Part shown: in pieces, positions 8,354 through 17,490 of the stretch
Numbering within the stretch: the first letter of the stretch is position 1
Layout: each line of letters opens with the position of its first letter
Assembly (NCBI RefSeq): GCF_900114485.1
Contig: NZ_FOTF01000003.1
Location: forward strand, 1 to 64,000
DNA length: 64,000 nucleotides
Direction of reading: 5' to 3'
Source: Loktanella salsilacus
Lineage (GTDB): Bacteria; Pseudomonadota; Alphaproteobacteria; Rhodobacterales; Rhodobacteraceae
Program-made: the position numbers and the translations under genes
Notes under the pieces: generated by a model
The model's database searches: none
The model's input: only the letters and a program-made list of their open reading frames with translations
What the model was told of the DNA's origin: nothing

Positions 8354-8682
8354 ATTTCTGCGTTCGCGCGCAAGCCGTGGAAGCGCATCCTGTGCTTCGC
8401 CGTCCGTTCATACCGCAATTGTGGCCAGCATCGCCTGCAGGGCTTAGTTCCCCTCAATCACAGCGCCATGGTCGGACAGGAGCGACTAGGGCCGCGCGAC
8501 GTGGAAAGAAGGCCTCTCACCGTCTTCCCCACGTCAGTCAAAACAAAAAGCCATTCTTTTACCGGAAGGTTACCACGGCCAGCCCATGTGGCGGACCAAA
8601 ACCCCATATCTCTAAGCCCTCATTAAGCAACAAGATGCGCAAGAGGCGTTACAACAACTGCCGAACTTGCTATCGGCAGATC
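8354..8682. other. Non-coding host DNA between attR and antiporter gene
   Basis: This 329-bp stretch has no supported gene. The antiporter frame is open through it but encodes a low-complexity basic sequence with none of the membrane character that begins at 8683. I see no clear promoter, riboswitch or repeat. Confidence 0.5.
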
Positions 8683-11196
8683 ATGGATATTGTTCTGATC
8701 ACCGCGGTCATCGCATCGCTTTTCCTTGTTATCGGTGCGGCAGAGCCATTGGCCGCCCGCCTGCGTCTGCCCTACAGCGTGATCCTTGCGCTGCTTGGCA
8801 TTCTGATCGCATCAGGCGCGCTGTTTTTCCTGCGCACTGACCTGACCGATGCGCTGAATCCGGTGGCAGAGGCGATCCTTGGGCTGCCGATCCGGTCCAA
8901 TGTCTTCCTGTATGTCTTTTTGCCAACGCTTTTGTTTCAGGCGACGTTGGGCATGAACTTGCGCCGTATGGTCGATGACTGGGTTCCCATTCTTGTTATG
9001 GCTGTTGTGGCAGTGGTCGTGGCGACGTTGTCGGTCGGCTATGCGTTGTCGTGGGTCAGCACCTTGCCCTTGGCGGCCTGCCTGTTGATCGGTGCCATCG
9101 TCTCGACCACCGACCCGTCGGCGGTTGTCTCTATCTTTCGCTCTATCTCTGCGCCGCGGCGGTTAGCGCGCTTGATCGAGGGCGAAAGCCTGTTGAACGA
9201 CGCCGCCGCTATTGCGCTGTTCGGCCTGTTCATGGGCTTCGTGATGCTGGGCGTGCCGGACCCCGAACTTGGCGATGCTTTGGCGCAGTTTCCCGTGTTG
9301 ATCGGCGGTGGTGCGTTGACCGGCTGGCTGGCGGGGCGTGTGGCGGTTTGGATCATGGCGCTGTTCGGCCGGCACGAGCTTGCGCTGATCTCTGTCTCCG
9401 TTTCATTGCCTTATTTGGCCTATGTCGGGGCGGAACAGATGGTCGGCGCCTCCGGCGTGATCGCTGTGGTTGTCGCCGGTTTGACGGTGAATTTGACGGG
9501 GCCAGGTCGTTTGCCGCCGCAGGCTTGGGCGAACCTGCGGGATGTCTGGGACCTGCTCGCGCATTGGGCTGGCGCGCTGATCTTTATTCTGGCCGCCTTG
9601 CTGATCCCGCGCCTGTTAGAGGGTGTCACGCTAAGTGATTTCGCCTTGATCGGCGTTGTTGTCGTTGCCGCGATTGCATCACGTGCGGTTGTTTTGTTCG
9701 GCCTACTGCCCTTGCTGACGCTGCTGCGCCTGTCGCCGCGGGTTGATCGGCCGTATCGCACTGCGATCTTGTGGGGCGGGTTGCGCGGGGCCGTCACCCT
9801 AGCGCTGGCTCTGGCCGTCACCGAAAGCTTTCGCGTCCCCGTTGAGGTGAAGCGCCTTGTCGGTATCCTTGCCACCGGATTTACCCTGTTCACGTTGATC
9901 GTGCAGGGTACCACGCTGCGGTCTGTCATCGGTTGGCTGAAGCTCGACCGTTTGTCACCGATAGACGAAGCGCTTTCGCGGCAGGTGGTTGCTGTGGGAC
10001 TTCAGACCGTCCGAGAGGAGCTGGCCCGCACGACCGAAGCCTATGCGCTGACCAAGGAAACCGTCCGGTCCGAGGCGAAGACCTTTGGTGAGCGGTTAGA
10101 TGCAGCGGTCGATGCGGCAGAGGACGCTGACGACATTCTAGACCGGGACCGCATCACGCTGGGCTTGATCGCGCTTGCTGGCTTCGAGCGGGACACCATC
10201 CTTGCGCGGGTCAAAGAACGCACGATTTCGTCTCGGATGGCGGATCAAATCTTGTCTGACGCCGACCAGCTGATCGAGGCTGCGCGTGCAGGCGGTCGCA
10301 GCAGCTATCAAAAGGCGGCACGCCGCTCTATCGCTTATGGCCGCGCGTTTCGGACGGCTGTTGTATTGCATAACCGGCTCGGGCTGTCGCGGTGGCTGGT
10401 ACGCATGACGGCTGACCGATTTGAACGGCTGTTGTCGCAGCAGCTGATCTTGCGCGATATCGACGCCTTTATTGATGGCCGTATCCGCCGCATTCATGGT
10501 CGCCGTGTTGCTGACCTGTTGCACGAGCTGATCGCCCGCCGCGCTGAAGGCGTCACCAAGGCGCTGGAGGGTCTGCGCCTGCAATATCCCGGCTACGCCG
10601 AAGAGCTAGAGCGCCGTTTCATCCGCCGCACAGCCTTGCGCTTGGAAGAGCGGGAATACGCGATCATGCGCGATGACGGACTGATCGGGGCAGAGGTCTA
10701 TGCCACCTTAATCGAAAAACTGTCAGGTCGCCGCGCAGAGGCAGAGGCGCGTCCGCGCCTTGATATCGCTGTGCAGCGGGTTGATCTGATCCGCCAATTC
10801 CCGATTTTCGCTGACCTTGATGATCGGGCGCTCAAGGCGCTTGGCCGCTCGCTCAAGACAATTTACGTCGATGCGGGCCGGATCGTGATGCGCAAGGACA
10901 CCCCGGCGAAAAGCGTATTCTTTATCGCATCAGGCGCTGTGGAACTGGAAAGCGCCGGGCAAACGTGGCGGCTGGGCCGGGGGGATATGTTCGGTCAGAT
11001 GGCCTTGCTGCTCAGCAAATCGCGCCGGGCCGAAGTGCGGGCGATCGCGCCGTCGACGTTGCTCGTGCTGGACGAGGCGCGGTTCCGATCGCTGCTGTCG
11101 CGCAGCGCGGCATTGCAGGACGCGGTGCGTGCATCTGCTATTCAGCGCGGGATCAGCCTTGATCTGCTTCCGGTCGAAAACGACAGGGCTGAATAA
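8683..11196 (+). CDS. CPA1-family Na+/H+ antiporter with cyclic-nucleotide-binding-like C-terminus
   Basis: 838 aa from the ATG in CAGATCATGGAT. Residues about 1-420 form roughly a dozen hydrophobic segments with CPA1 hallmarks: STTDPSAVVSIF, GESLLNDAAAIALF and WGGLRGAVTLALALAV. A helical cytosolic region of about 280 residues follows. Residues about 700-815 resemble a Crp-type cyclic-nucleotide-binding domain (FPIFADLD, SVFFIASGAVEL, GDMFGQMALL). The family exchanges Na+ or K+ for H+ across the inner membrane. The tail suggests control by a nucleotide or another ligand. The phosphate-cassette Arg expected for cAMP binding (RSA motif) is not evident, with SRRAEVRA in its place, so the ligand is uncertain. 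Confidence 0.88.
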   Translation: MDIVLITAVIASLFLVIGAAEPLAARLRLPYSVILALLGILIASGALFFLRTDLTDALNPVAEAILGLPIRSNVFLYVFLPTLLFQATLGMNLRRMVDDWVPILVMAVVAVVVATLSVGYALSWVSTLPLAACLLIGAIVSTTDPSAVVSIFRSISAPRRLARLIEGESLLNDAAAIALFGLFMGFVMLGVPDPELGDALAQFPVLIGGGALTGWLAGRVAVWIMALFGRHELALISVSVSLPYLAYVGAEQMVGASGVIAVVVAGLTVNLTGPGRLPPQAWANLRDVWDLLAHWAGALIFILAALLIPRLLEGVTLSDFALIGVVVVAAIASRAVVLFGLLPLLTLLRLSPRVDRPYRTAILWGGLRGAVTLALALAVTESFRVPVEVKRLVGILATGFTLFTLIVQGTTLRSVIGWLKLDRLSPIDEALSRQVVAVGLQTVREELARTTEAYALTKETVRSEAKTFGERLDAAVDAAEDADDILDRDRITLGLIALAGFERDTILARVKERTISSRMADQILSDADQLIEAARAGGRSSYQKAARRSIAYGRAFRTAVVLHNRLGLSRWLVRMTADRFERLLSQQLILRDIDAFIDGRIRRIHGRRVADLLHELIARRAEGVTKALEGLRLQYPGYAEELERRFIRRTALRLEEREYAIMRDDGLIGAEVYATLIEKLSGRRAEAEARPRLDIAVQRVDLIRQFPIFADLDDRALKALGRSLKTIYVDAGRIVMRKDTPAKSVFFIASGAVELESAGQTWRLGRGDMFGQMALLLSKSRRAEVRAIAPSTLLVLDEARFRSLLSRSAALQDAVRASAIQRGISLDLLPVENDRAE

Positions 11197-11206
11197 CGGT
11201 TCTCGA

Positions 11207-11236
11207 CAAGGCGCCAATTAGGACGCCTTGCCGTTT
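11207..11236. terminator. Bidirectional terminator
   Basis: CAAGGCG (11207-11213) pairs with CGCCTTG (11224-11230) across a 10-bp loop and is followed by CCGTTTT. It lies between the convergent antiporter and frcA genes. Confidence 0.7.
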
Positions 11237-11245
11237 TAGTCTGCC

Positions 11246-12016
11246 TTAGGCGGCCAGATCAGGCGCTTGCTTTGCCCCGGTCATGAACGCGACGGCGTCG
11301 GACATGGTGTAGTCCTTGGGATCAATCACGCAAAGTCGCTTGCCAAGGCGGTGAACGTGAATGCGGTCTGCAACCTCGAAGACATGGGGCATGTTGTGGC
11401 TGATCAGGATGATCGGAATGCCCCGCGCCCGCACGTCTTGGATCAATTCCAGCACCCGGCGGGATTCCTTGACGCCCAAGGCGGCTGTCGGCTCGTCCAG
11501 AATGATGACCTTGGACCCAAAAGCCGCCGCGCGGGCAACGGCGACGCCTTGGCGTTGGCCACCTGACAGCGTCTCGACCGCTTGGTTGATGTTCTGGATC
11601 GTCATCAGCCCTAGCTCTGTCAGCTTGTCGCGGGCGATCTGTTCCATCCGCGAACGATCAAGCTGGCGCAGGATTTTGCCGCGAAAGCCGGGTTTGCGCA
11701 GCTCTCGGCCCATGAACATATTGTCGGCGATCGACAGGGCAGGGGACATGGCAAGGGTTTGGTAAACCGTCTCGATCCCCTCTTTGCGCGCATCCGTGGG
11801 AGAGGTGAACTTGACCTTGCGGCCTTCCAAAAACACATCGCCCTCGTCTGGGATGACAGCGCCAGACACGGCCTTGATCAAGGACGATTTGCCTGCGCCG
11901 TTGTCGCCAATCACCGCAAGGATTTCACCGGGATACAGGTCGAAGTCACAGTTATCGAGCGCGGTGACCTTGCCGTAGCGCTTCACAAGGCCGCGGCCTT
12001 TAAGAATAGGTTCCAT
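11246..12016 (-). CDS. frcA: Fructose-type ABC transporter ATP-binding protein
   Basis: 256 aa. A single nucleotide-binding domain: Walker A GDNGAGKSS near residue 38, signature LSGGQRQGVAVARA, Walker B VIILDEPTAALG, switch His in ILISHNMPHVFE. One-domain ATPases of the CUT2 class with separate permease and binding protein fit FrcA of Sinorhizobium. The ATG shares one base with the stop of frcC (TAATG), which sets the start and indicates coupling. The longer open frame upstream lies inside frcC and was not used. Confidence 0.85.
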   Translation of the reverse strand: MEPILKGRGLVKRYGKVTALDNCDFDLYPGEILAVIGDNGAGKSSLIKAVSGAVIPDEGDVFLEGRKVKFTSPTDARKEGIETVYQTLAMSPALSIADNMFMGRELRKPGFRGKILRQLDRSRMEQIARDKLTELGLMTIQNINQAVETLSGGQRQGVAVARAAAFGSKVIILDEPTAALGVKESRRVLELIQDVRARGIPIILISHNMPHVFEVADRIHVHRLGKRLCVIDPKDYTMSDAVAFMTGAKQAPDLAA

Positions 12017-13083
12017 TATGCCGATACCTTTCTGATCCACTGGTCCACTGCCACAGCGCCGATAATCAGCGCGCCAATCAGCAGGAACGTCCATTGCGCG
12101 TCAGCCCCGGCCAAGCGCAGGCCCAAGGTGAACACGCCCACAATCAGCGCCCCAAACAGCGCGCCCAAAATCGACCCGCGCCCGCCAAAGAGTGAGATGC
12201 CGCCGATCACCACAGCCGTGATGCTTTCGATATTCGCAAGCTGCCCAGAGGTCGGAGAGACCGAGCCGATGCGCCCGATCAAAGCCCAGCCCGCAAAGGC
12301 ACAGATCAGACCGGAAATCACGTAGACCGAAATCAACACGCCTTTGACGTTGACGCCCGACAGCTGCGCCGCCTCTGGGTCATCGCCGACGGCATAAACG
12401 TGGCGGCCCCACGCGGTCTGTTTCAGCACGTAAGATAAGAACAGCATCAACACGACCATGAACACGACGCCTACGGTAAACACCGCGCCGCCAACGTTGA
12501 ACTTGGTGGCAAAGACTTGCAGCAGGGGGGCGTTCGCTTCGATGTCCTGCGCGCGGATCGTCTCGTTCGAGGAATACAAAAAGTTTGTGGCCAGTACGAT
12601 TTGCCACATCCCAAGGGTCACGATGAACGGCGGCAGCTTCATGACGGCAATCAACCAGCCGTTAATATAGCCGCAGATCATACCGCACACGAGGCCAAGG
12701 GCGATCGCGACTTCGACGGGCAATCCGTAGCGAAATGTGAACTGCCCCATCACGACCGACGACAGCACCATGATTGCGCCAACAGACAAATCGATACCGG
12801 CCGTCAGAACCACAAGGCTTTGCGCGGCGGCGACGATGCCGACGATCTGGACCTGTTGCAGGATCAGCGTCAGGGCAAAGGGGGAAAAGAACTTCGACCC
12901 CAAAAGCAAGCCGAACACTGCAATGGACGCCAGCAGCACGAACAGCGGCACAAGCGCAGGGTTGACGTGCAGCGCATGCTGCAACTTGGACAGCGCGCCC
13001 TTTCGATGAGCGGCAAATTTAGCGACGTCTTCGGATTTGGTCGTCTTTATGACGGACTCATAATCATCGGCATGACCAGCCAT
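12016..13083 (-). CDS. frcC: Fructose-type ABC transporter permease
   Basis: 355 aa. A soluble N-terminal tail of about 50 residues is followed by about 8-10 hydrophobic segments of the CUT2 (RbsC-like) permease family, including GIDLSVGAIMVLSS and AVVIGGISLFGGRGSILG. The start is the ATG behind GGGGAG; an upstream ATG in the same frame lacks a ribosome site. It forms the membrane channel for the FrcB-delivered sugar. Confidence 0.86.
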   Translation of the reverse strand: MAGHADDYESVIKTTKSEDVAKFAAHRKGALSKLQHALHVNPALVPLFVLLASIAVFGLLLGSKFFSPFALTLILQQVQIVGIVAAAQSLVVLTAGIDLSVGAIMVLSSVVMGQFTFRYGLPVEVAIALGLVCGMICGYINGWLIAVMKLPPFIVTLGMWQIVLATNFLYSSNETIRAQDIEANAPLLQVFATKFNVGGAVFTVGVVFMVVLMLFLSYVLKQTAWGRHVYAVGDDPEAAQLSGVNVKGVLISVYVISGLICAFAGWALIGRIGSVSPTSGQLANIESITAVVIGGISLFGGRGSILGALFGALIVGVFTLGLRLAGADAQWTFLLIGALIIGAVAVDQWIRKVSA

Positions 13084-13137
13084 TTTCAGTCTCCCCCCGT
13101 TCTGCAGGTAAATATCGGCCCGCACCGGGGCCGCGGC

Positions 13138-13166
13138 GAAAGGGGCAGGAAAATCCCGCCCCTTTC
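13138..13166 (-). promoter_or_regulatory. Intergenic stem-loop between frcB and frcC
   Basis: GAAAGGGGC (13138-13146) pairs exactly with GCCCCTTTC (13158-13166). It lies in the 123-bp gap after the binding-protein gene. Such stems usually protect the binding-protein mRNA 3' end or partially terminate, giving more FrcB than FrcC/FrcA. The effect is inferred. Confidence 0.6.
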
Positions 13167-13206
13167 AAAGACACGCGGGCTTAGGCCGCGCGGGTCAAAG
13201 GGCGGC

Positions 13207-14226
13207 TTAGCCCCAGCACAGATCCGTGCCTTCAGCGACCGAGATGCTGTCGACGCCGTCAGCAGGTTCGTCCGTCACCAGCGCGACGCCGGTGTCAAAG
13301 AAATCCTTGCCTTCGGTGTTCTGCGGCTTGGTGCCGTCAGCAGCAAAAGCGGCAATCGCCTCGATCCCCTTGGACGCCATCAATAGTGGATACTGCTGCG
13401 CCGTTGCACCGATCACGCCGTCGGCGATGTTCTGCACGCCGGGGCAACCGCCGTCGACAGAGACGATCAGCACGTCGTTTTCACGGCCAAAGGACTTCAG
13501 CGCCTCATAAGCACCCGCAGCTGCAGGTTCGTTGATGGTATAGACCACGTTGATCATCGGATCGACGGCCAGAAGGTTCTCCATCGCCTTGCGGCCACCT
13601 TCTTCGTTGCCGGCGGTGATGTCATTGCCGACGATGCGCGCGTCATCTTCGTCGCCGATGACGTTAGGATCGCCCAGTTCAATGCCGAAGCCTTGCAAGA
13701 AACCTTGGTCGCGCAGCACGTCAACCGACGGCTGGCTGACTGCCAGATCAAGCATGGCAATTTTCGCATCAGCAGCGCCGTCGCCCAGCTTGGCGGCAGC
13801 CCACTTACCGATCAGCTCGCCCGCCAGAAAGTTATCTGTGGCAAAGGTCGCGTCAGCCGCGTCAATCGGGCTTAGCGGGGTGTCCAGCGCGATGACCAAA
13901 AGGCCAGCTTCGCGGGCTTGGGTCACAGCGCCAACGATGGACGATGTGTCGGATGCGGTCAGCAGGATACCCGATGCGCCATCGGCGATGCAGGTTTCAA
14001 TCGCTGCGACTTGCGTTTCGTGATCGCCGTCCACCTTGCCAGCATAGGACCGCAGGGTCATGCCAGCTTCTGCGGCAGCCGCTTCAGCGCCTTCACGCAT
14101 TTTGACGAAAAACGGGTTGGTGTCTGTTTTGGTGATCAGGCATGCCGATGCGCCGTGGGCTTCGGCCGAAGCCATGCCAGCGGTCGTAATAGCGGCCAAT
14201 GCGGTGCTGATAAGCAGTTTCTTCAT
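13207..14226 (-). CDS. frcB: Fructose-type periplasmic sugar-binding protein
   Basis: 339 aa. A Sec signal peptide ([23 protein letters not shown]) is followed by a type I periplasmic binding protein of the RbsB/FrcB family: [16 protein letters not shown] at the start of the mature chain, DTPLSPIDA, and [14 protein letters not shown] in the hinge region. The start is fixed by GGAGG 6 bp upstream; about 34 upstream codons in frame are not signal-like. First gene of frcBCA. The fructose assignment rests on similarity to Sinorhizobium FrcB and the divergent ROK gene; ribose or mannose are alternatives. No fructokinase gene is adjacent. Confidence 0.85.
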   Translation of the reverse strand: MKKLLISTALAAITTAGMASAEAHGASACLITKTDTNPFFVKMREGAEAAAAEAGMTLRSYAGKVDGDHETQVAAIETCIADGASGILLTASDTSSIVGAVTQAREAGLLVIALDTPLSPIDAADATFATDNFLAGELIGKWAAAKLGDGAADAKIAMLDLAVSQPSVDVLRDQGFLQGFGIELGDPNVIGDEDDARIVGNDITAGNEEGGRKAMENLLAVDPMINVVYTINEPAAAGAYEALKSFGRENDVLIVSVDGGCPGVQNIADGVIGATAQQYPLLMASKGIEAIAAFAADGTKPQNTEGKDFFDTGVALVTDEPADGVDSISVAEGTDLCWG

Positions 14227-14382
14227 GGTGTCCTCCCTAGGAATTCCTCTGACCGAAGCCTCCACTCCGGCAGTCAGGCGACTCGCTTTTGCGCTCGCCC
14301 TGACAGCTAGAAACGACATTCCAATCATCCTGTCAATTAATTAATTAGGTTACTTTATTAAATAGAGGGCGTATCCTAAGGC
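14227..14382. promoter_or_regulatory. Divergent promoter region frcB / ROK regulator
   Basis: The 156-bp gap between divergent genes contains an unusually AT-rich patch (14333-14365) with the 12-bp palindrome AATTAATTAATT at 14335-14346, a plausible ROK-repressor operator. No certain -35/-10 was identified. Confidence 0.5.
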
Positions 14383-15606
14383 GTGGAAGGCGATTATGTA
14401 GCGCGTATGGAAACTGCTTTGATCCAGACTATCAGCACGGGCCTCAGCCAAAGCGGCGTGCGGGATCATAACGCGCGCCTGCTGTTGTCACTGGTGCAGC
14501 GCAACGTTGCGTTGCCGGGCACGGATATCGCGCGGTTGTCCGGTTTGTCGGCCCCCACGGTGTCCAGTATCCTGCGCAAACTGGAATCTGACGGGCTGGT
14601 TGAACGCGGCGACGCCGTGCGCGGCAAGGTCGGCAAACCGTCGATTCCCATGCGCCTTGCGCCGACGGGGGCCTATGCTTTTGGGCTGAAAATCGGACGG
14701 CGGTCAGCGAATCTGTTGCTGATGGACTTTGTCGGCAAAGTGCGGGCCGAGGTTCATCTGAGCTATGACTACCCCCTGCCATCAGAAATTTTTGCTTTCC
14801 TCGAAGAGGGGATCAGAGCGTTGACTGCCGATCTGCCCGCCGATCAGCGTACGCGGATTTGCGGCATCGGCGTCGCTGCCCCGTTCGAGTTGTGGAACTG
14901 GCACAATCTAAAAGGCCCGCGCGCTAAGTCGTTCCAAACATGGAAGGACGTCAGCATTGCAAGCGAAATTGCGCGGTTCAGCCCGCTGCCCGTCATGGTC
15001 ACGAATGATGCAACAGCGGCCTGCCAAGCCGAGCACATCTATGGCCGCGGTAAGGCGTTTCGGGACTACGCCTATTTCTTTATCGGGGCCTTTATCGGCG
15101 GCGGTGTCGTGTTGAATAATTCGGTGTTCGAGGGGCGGCAGGGCAACGCTGGCGCGCTGGGATCACTGCGCAGCATTGGGTTGAACGGCGAAAGCATGCA
15201 GCTTGTGGATGCCGCCTCGTTGCACCTGCTAGAGGCGCGCTTGCAAGAGGTCGATCAGGATACCCGCCAGCTGTGGACCGATCCGACCAGTTGGAAGCGG
15301 CTATCGCGCTATGTCGATCCTTGGCTCAGCCAAACCGCGCAGGAACTTGCTAAGGCTAGCCTTTCCACCTGCGCCGTCATCGATTTCGAGGCGATCTTGA
15401 TCGACGGTGCCTTCCCTGATCACATTCGGCACGAATTGGTGACGCGGGTGCGGCGCTACGTGGCGACGCAGGATACCCGCGGCCTTATTGTTCCGGCGAT
15501 CGAGGCGGGGAGCATCGGCGCAAACGCCCGGGCTCTTGGGGCTGCTTGCGGTCCGATCCGCGCGAATTTCTTTCTCAATACCCACCAAGGCTTGTCTGCC
15601 GCCTGA
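14383..15606 (+). CDS. frcR: ROK-family transcriptional regulator of the frc operon
   Basis: 407 aa. An N-terminal winged helix-turn-helix (LSLVQRNVALPGTDIARLSG, TVSSILRKLESDGLVER, residues about 25-75) is followed by a ROK sugar-kinase-like domain (GLKIGRRSANLLLMDF, GIGVAAPFE, VTNDATAACQAEHIYG, FIGAFIGGGVVLN). The zinc-site motif CxCGxxGC of many ROK proteins is not present, as often in Rhodobacterales FrcR-like proteins. The start is uncertain between GTG 14383 and ATG 14407. Divergent to frcBCA, so it is probably the sugar-responsive repressor. Confidence 0.8.
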   Translation: MEGDYVARMETALIQTISTGLSQSGVRDHNARLLLSLVQRNVALPGTDIARLSGLSAPTVSSILRKLESDGLVERGDAVRGKVGKPSIPMRLAPTGAYAFGLKIGRRSANLLLMDFVGKVRAEVHLSYDYPLPSEIFAFLEEGIRALTADLPADQRTRICGIGVAAPFELWNWHNLKGPRAKSFQTWKDVSIASEIARFSPLPVMVTNDATAACQAEHIYGRGKAFRDYAYFFIGAFIGGGVVLNNSVFEGRQGNAGALGSLRSIGLNGESMQLVDAASLHLLEARLQEVDQDTRQLWTDPTSWKRLSRYVDPWLSQTAQELAKASLSTCAVIDFEAILIDGAFPDHIRHELVTRVRRYVATQDTRGLIVPAIEAGSIGANARALGAACGPIRANFFLNTHQGLSAA

Positions 15607-15744
15607 CCCAAACGACGGCACAACCCGTGGTTATACGGCCCGCGCGGATATTCCCGGCGTTTTGCCGCCAACGCGTTGGCGGCGTATTGAAAGTTCCTTG
15701 CAAAGCATCATATTCTGCACCGCAGCAAGAATCGGAATTCCCAC

Positions 15745-17334
15745 ATGACTTTATCGCGCAACACAGCGCATCTTTCGCGACGGTCCTTTCTGTTGCGCGG
15801 TGCCTCATCCTTTGCAGCCATCGCTGCGGCTGCACATATGGCCGCGCCTGCCTTTGCGCAGAACGCTGCTCAGCCGGTGCCATTTTCGTTTGAAATGCTG
15901 ATCGAACGGGCCCGCCAGACAGCAGCTGCGGACTATGTTGCGCCAAACACTGTAGGCGCGCCGTTTACCGATTTGGACTACGACGACTATCGCAACGTCC
16001 AGTTTAACGAAGACAGCGCGCTTTGGGCTGGTCCGGATGCGACGGGCGTGCTGCACGCCTACCACCCCGGTTGGTTGTTCGACAGCACAGTGTCCTTGTT
16101 CGAAGTCGTCGGCAGCGTCGCGACGCCGCTGACGTTCACATCCGACGATTTCGTCTATTACGGCGATGCCGCAGGCAAGATCGGCGCAGGCACTCCGCTG
16201 CCGGGCGTCGCTGGCTTCCGCATCAACATGCCCCTGAATGCGCCTGACCGCTTTGATGAAGTCGTGTCGTTTCTTGGTGCCAGCTATTTCCGCGCCCTTG
16301 GCAAAGACAACCGCTACGGCCTCAGCGCACGCGGTCTGGCCGTCAATACTGCCACGTCAGAGGCCGAGGAGTTTCCCCGTTTCAGCGCGTTCTGGTTAGA
16401 ACGTCCTGCCTTGGGCAGCACATCCGTGACGTTTTACGCCCTGCTGGAAAGCGAATCCGTCGCGGGTGCCTACCGTTTCGTGCTGACCCCCGGCGAGACG
16501 ACGACCGTCGACGTGACAACCGAGCTGTTCTTCCGTCAAGACGTGGCCCAGCTTGGCATTGCGCCGCTGACGTCGATGTTCCTGTTCGGCTTGAACGATC
16601 GCGGCAGCTTTGATGACTACCGCACGCGCGTCCATGACAGCGAAGCGCTGATCATCAATAGCGAGAACGACACGCTCTTCCGGGTGCTACATAACCCTGA
16701 AAAGCTGGCCAATTCGTATTTCAGCGCGCAGTCGCCGAAGTCGTTTGGCCTGGTACAGCGTCACCGTGCCTTTGATGACTACCTTGATGCGGGCGCGCAC
16801 TACGAACTGCGCCCAAGCCTGATGGTCGAGCCGCAAGGCGATTGGGGCACTGGTATGATCCGCCTGATCGAAATCCCATCCGATCTAGAAGGGAACGACA
16901 ATATCGTCGCCTTCTGGGTGCCGCAGGAAAGCTTTACCGCAGGCAGCAGCGCCAATGTGTCGTACCGTTTGCATTGGGGCATGGACCCCGTTGGGTCGCG
17001 TTCCGAACTTGCCCAAGTTTCGCGCACTTTGGCCGGTCACGGCGGCGTTGCTGGCGTAAAACCGCGCACGGATCAGCGAAAATTCGTCATCGACTACGAA
17101 GGCGGTCCTTTGGCGGAACCCTTTGGCGAGCAGGTGGTTGAGGCGCAGATAACGATCAGCGGCGGCAAAGTGCTTCAGCAAACGCTGCAGCGCATCGAAG
17201 GCCATGACGCAATGTGGCGTCTTGTGCTGGAGGTCGCGTCAGATGATGACGCCACAGTCGAGCTGCGCGCAAACCTTGCCGCCGGTGACCGGCAGCTGAC
17301 AGAGACTTGGGTATACCAATGGCGAAAAGCATGA
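15745..17334 (+). CDS. opgG: Periplasmic glucan biosynthesis protein OpgG/MdoG
   Basis: 529 aa. It starts with a twin-arginine-type leader (LSRRSFLLRG at 10-19, a hydrophobic stretch, then AFAQN cleavage near residue 39), so it is probably exported by Tat. The mature chain matches MdoG: FSFEMLIERARQTA, YDDYRNVQFNEDSALW, FRINMPLN, FLGASYFRALGK, GLSARGLAVNT, and FLFGLNDRG. The family acts in the periplasm to branch or cyclise and release the OPG backbone made by OpgH. It is the first gene of the opg operon, and its stop overlaps the following small ORF by ATGA. Confidence 0.92.
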   Translation: MTLSRNTAHLSRRSFLLRGASSFAAIAAAAHMAAPAFAQNAAQPVPFSFEMLIERARQTAAADYVAPNTVGAPFTDLDYDDYRNVQFNEDSALWAGPDATGVLHAYHPGWLFDSTVSLFEVVGSVATPLTFTSDDFVYYGDAAGKIGAGTPLPGVAGFRINMPLNAPDRFDEVVSFLGASYFRALGKDNRYGLSARGLAVNTATSEAEEFPRFSAFWLERPALGSTSVTFYALLESESVAGAYRFVLTPGETTTVDVTTELFFRQDVAQLGIAPLTSMFLFGLNDRGSFDDYRTRVHDSEALIINSENDTLFRVLHNPEKLANSYFSAQSPKSFGLVQRHRAFDDYLDAGAHYELRPSLMVEPQGDWGTGMIRLIEIPSDLEGNDNIVAFWVPQESFTAGSSANVSYRLHWGMDPVGSRSELAQVSRTLAGHGGVAGVKPRTDQRKFVIDYEGGPLAEPFGEQVVEAQITISGGKVLQQTLQRIEGHDAMWRLVLEVASDDDATVELRANLAAGDRQLTETWVYQWRKA

Positions 17335-17489
17335 CCTACGATTCCAGCGACGCTGTCGCTTTTCCATTCGACATGAAATCACTAGAGCCACCATTTGCCC
17401 CGCTCGATATGCCGCGGCAGGTGTTGGAACATGCTGAACGTCCGTCGATCATGAACCTCGTCAGCCGCCTCTTCTTGCGGAACGCCTGA
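17331..17489 (+). CDS. Small ORF between opgG and opgH, OpgI-like position or detached OpgH N-terminus
   Basis: 52 codons beginning at the ATGA that overlaps the opgG stop and ending at TGA (17487-17489), one base before the TTG that opens the opgH frame. The product contains APLDMPRQVLEHAERPS and ends SRLFLRNA. It has no membrane segment. The R. sphaeroides operon is published as opgGIH plus opgC, and this ORF occupies the opgI position. The proline-rich MPRQ-type sequence also resembles the cytosolic N-terminal tail of OpgH proteins. Both frames are open over 17455-17486, so a single-base frameshift would fuse it to OpgH. I cannot decide between a real small gene and a frame-shifted N-terminus. 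Confidence 0.5.
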   Translation: MTYDSSDAVAFPFDMKSLEPPFAPLDMPRQVLEHAERPSIMNLVSRLFLRNA

Positions 17490-17490
17490 T

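Noticed and set aside
8267-8626. 119-codon plus-strand frame opening with NLKVVGSNPTPAT
   Set aside because: Another well-known artefact of reading a tRNA 3' end (here attR); no coding signal follows.
8350-8682. N-terminal extension of 111 codons on the antiporter frame
   Set aside because: The sequence is basic, proline-rich and unlike the family; membrane character begins only at the ATG at 8683.
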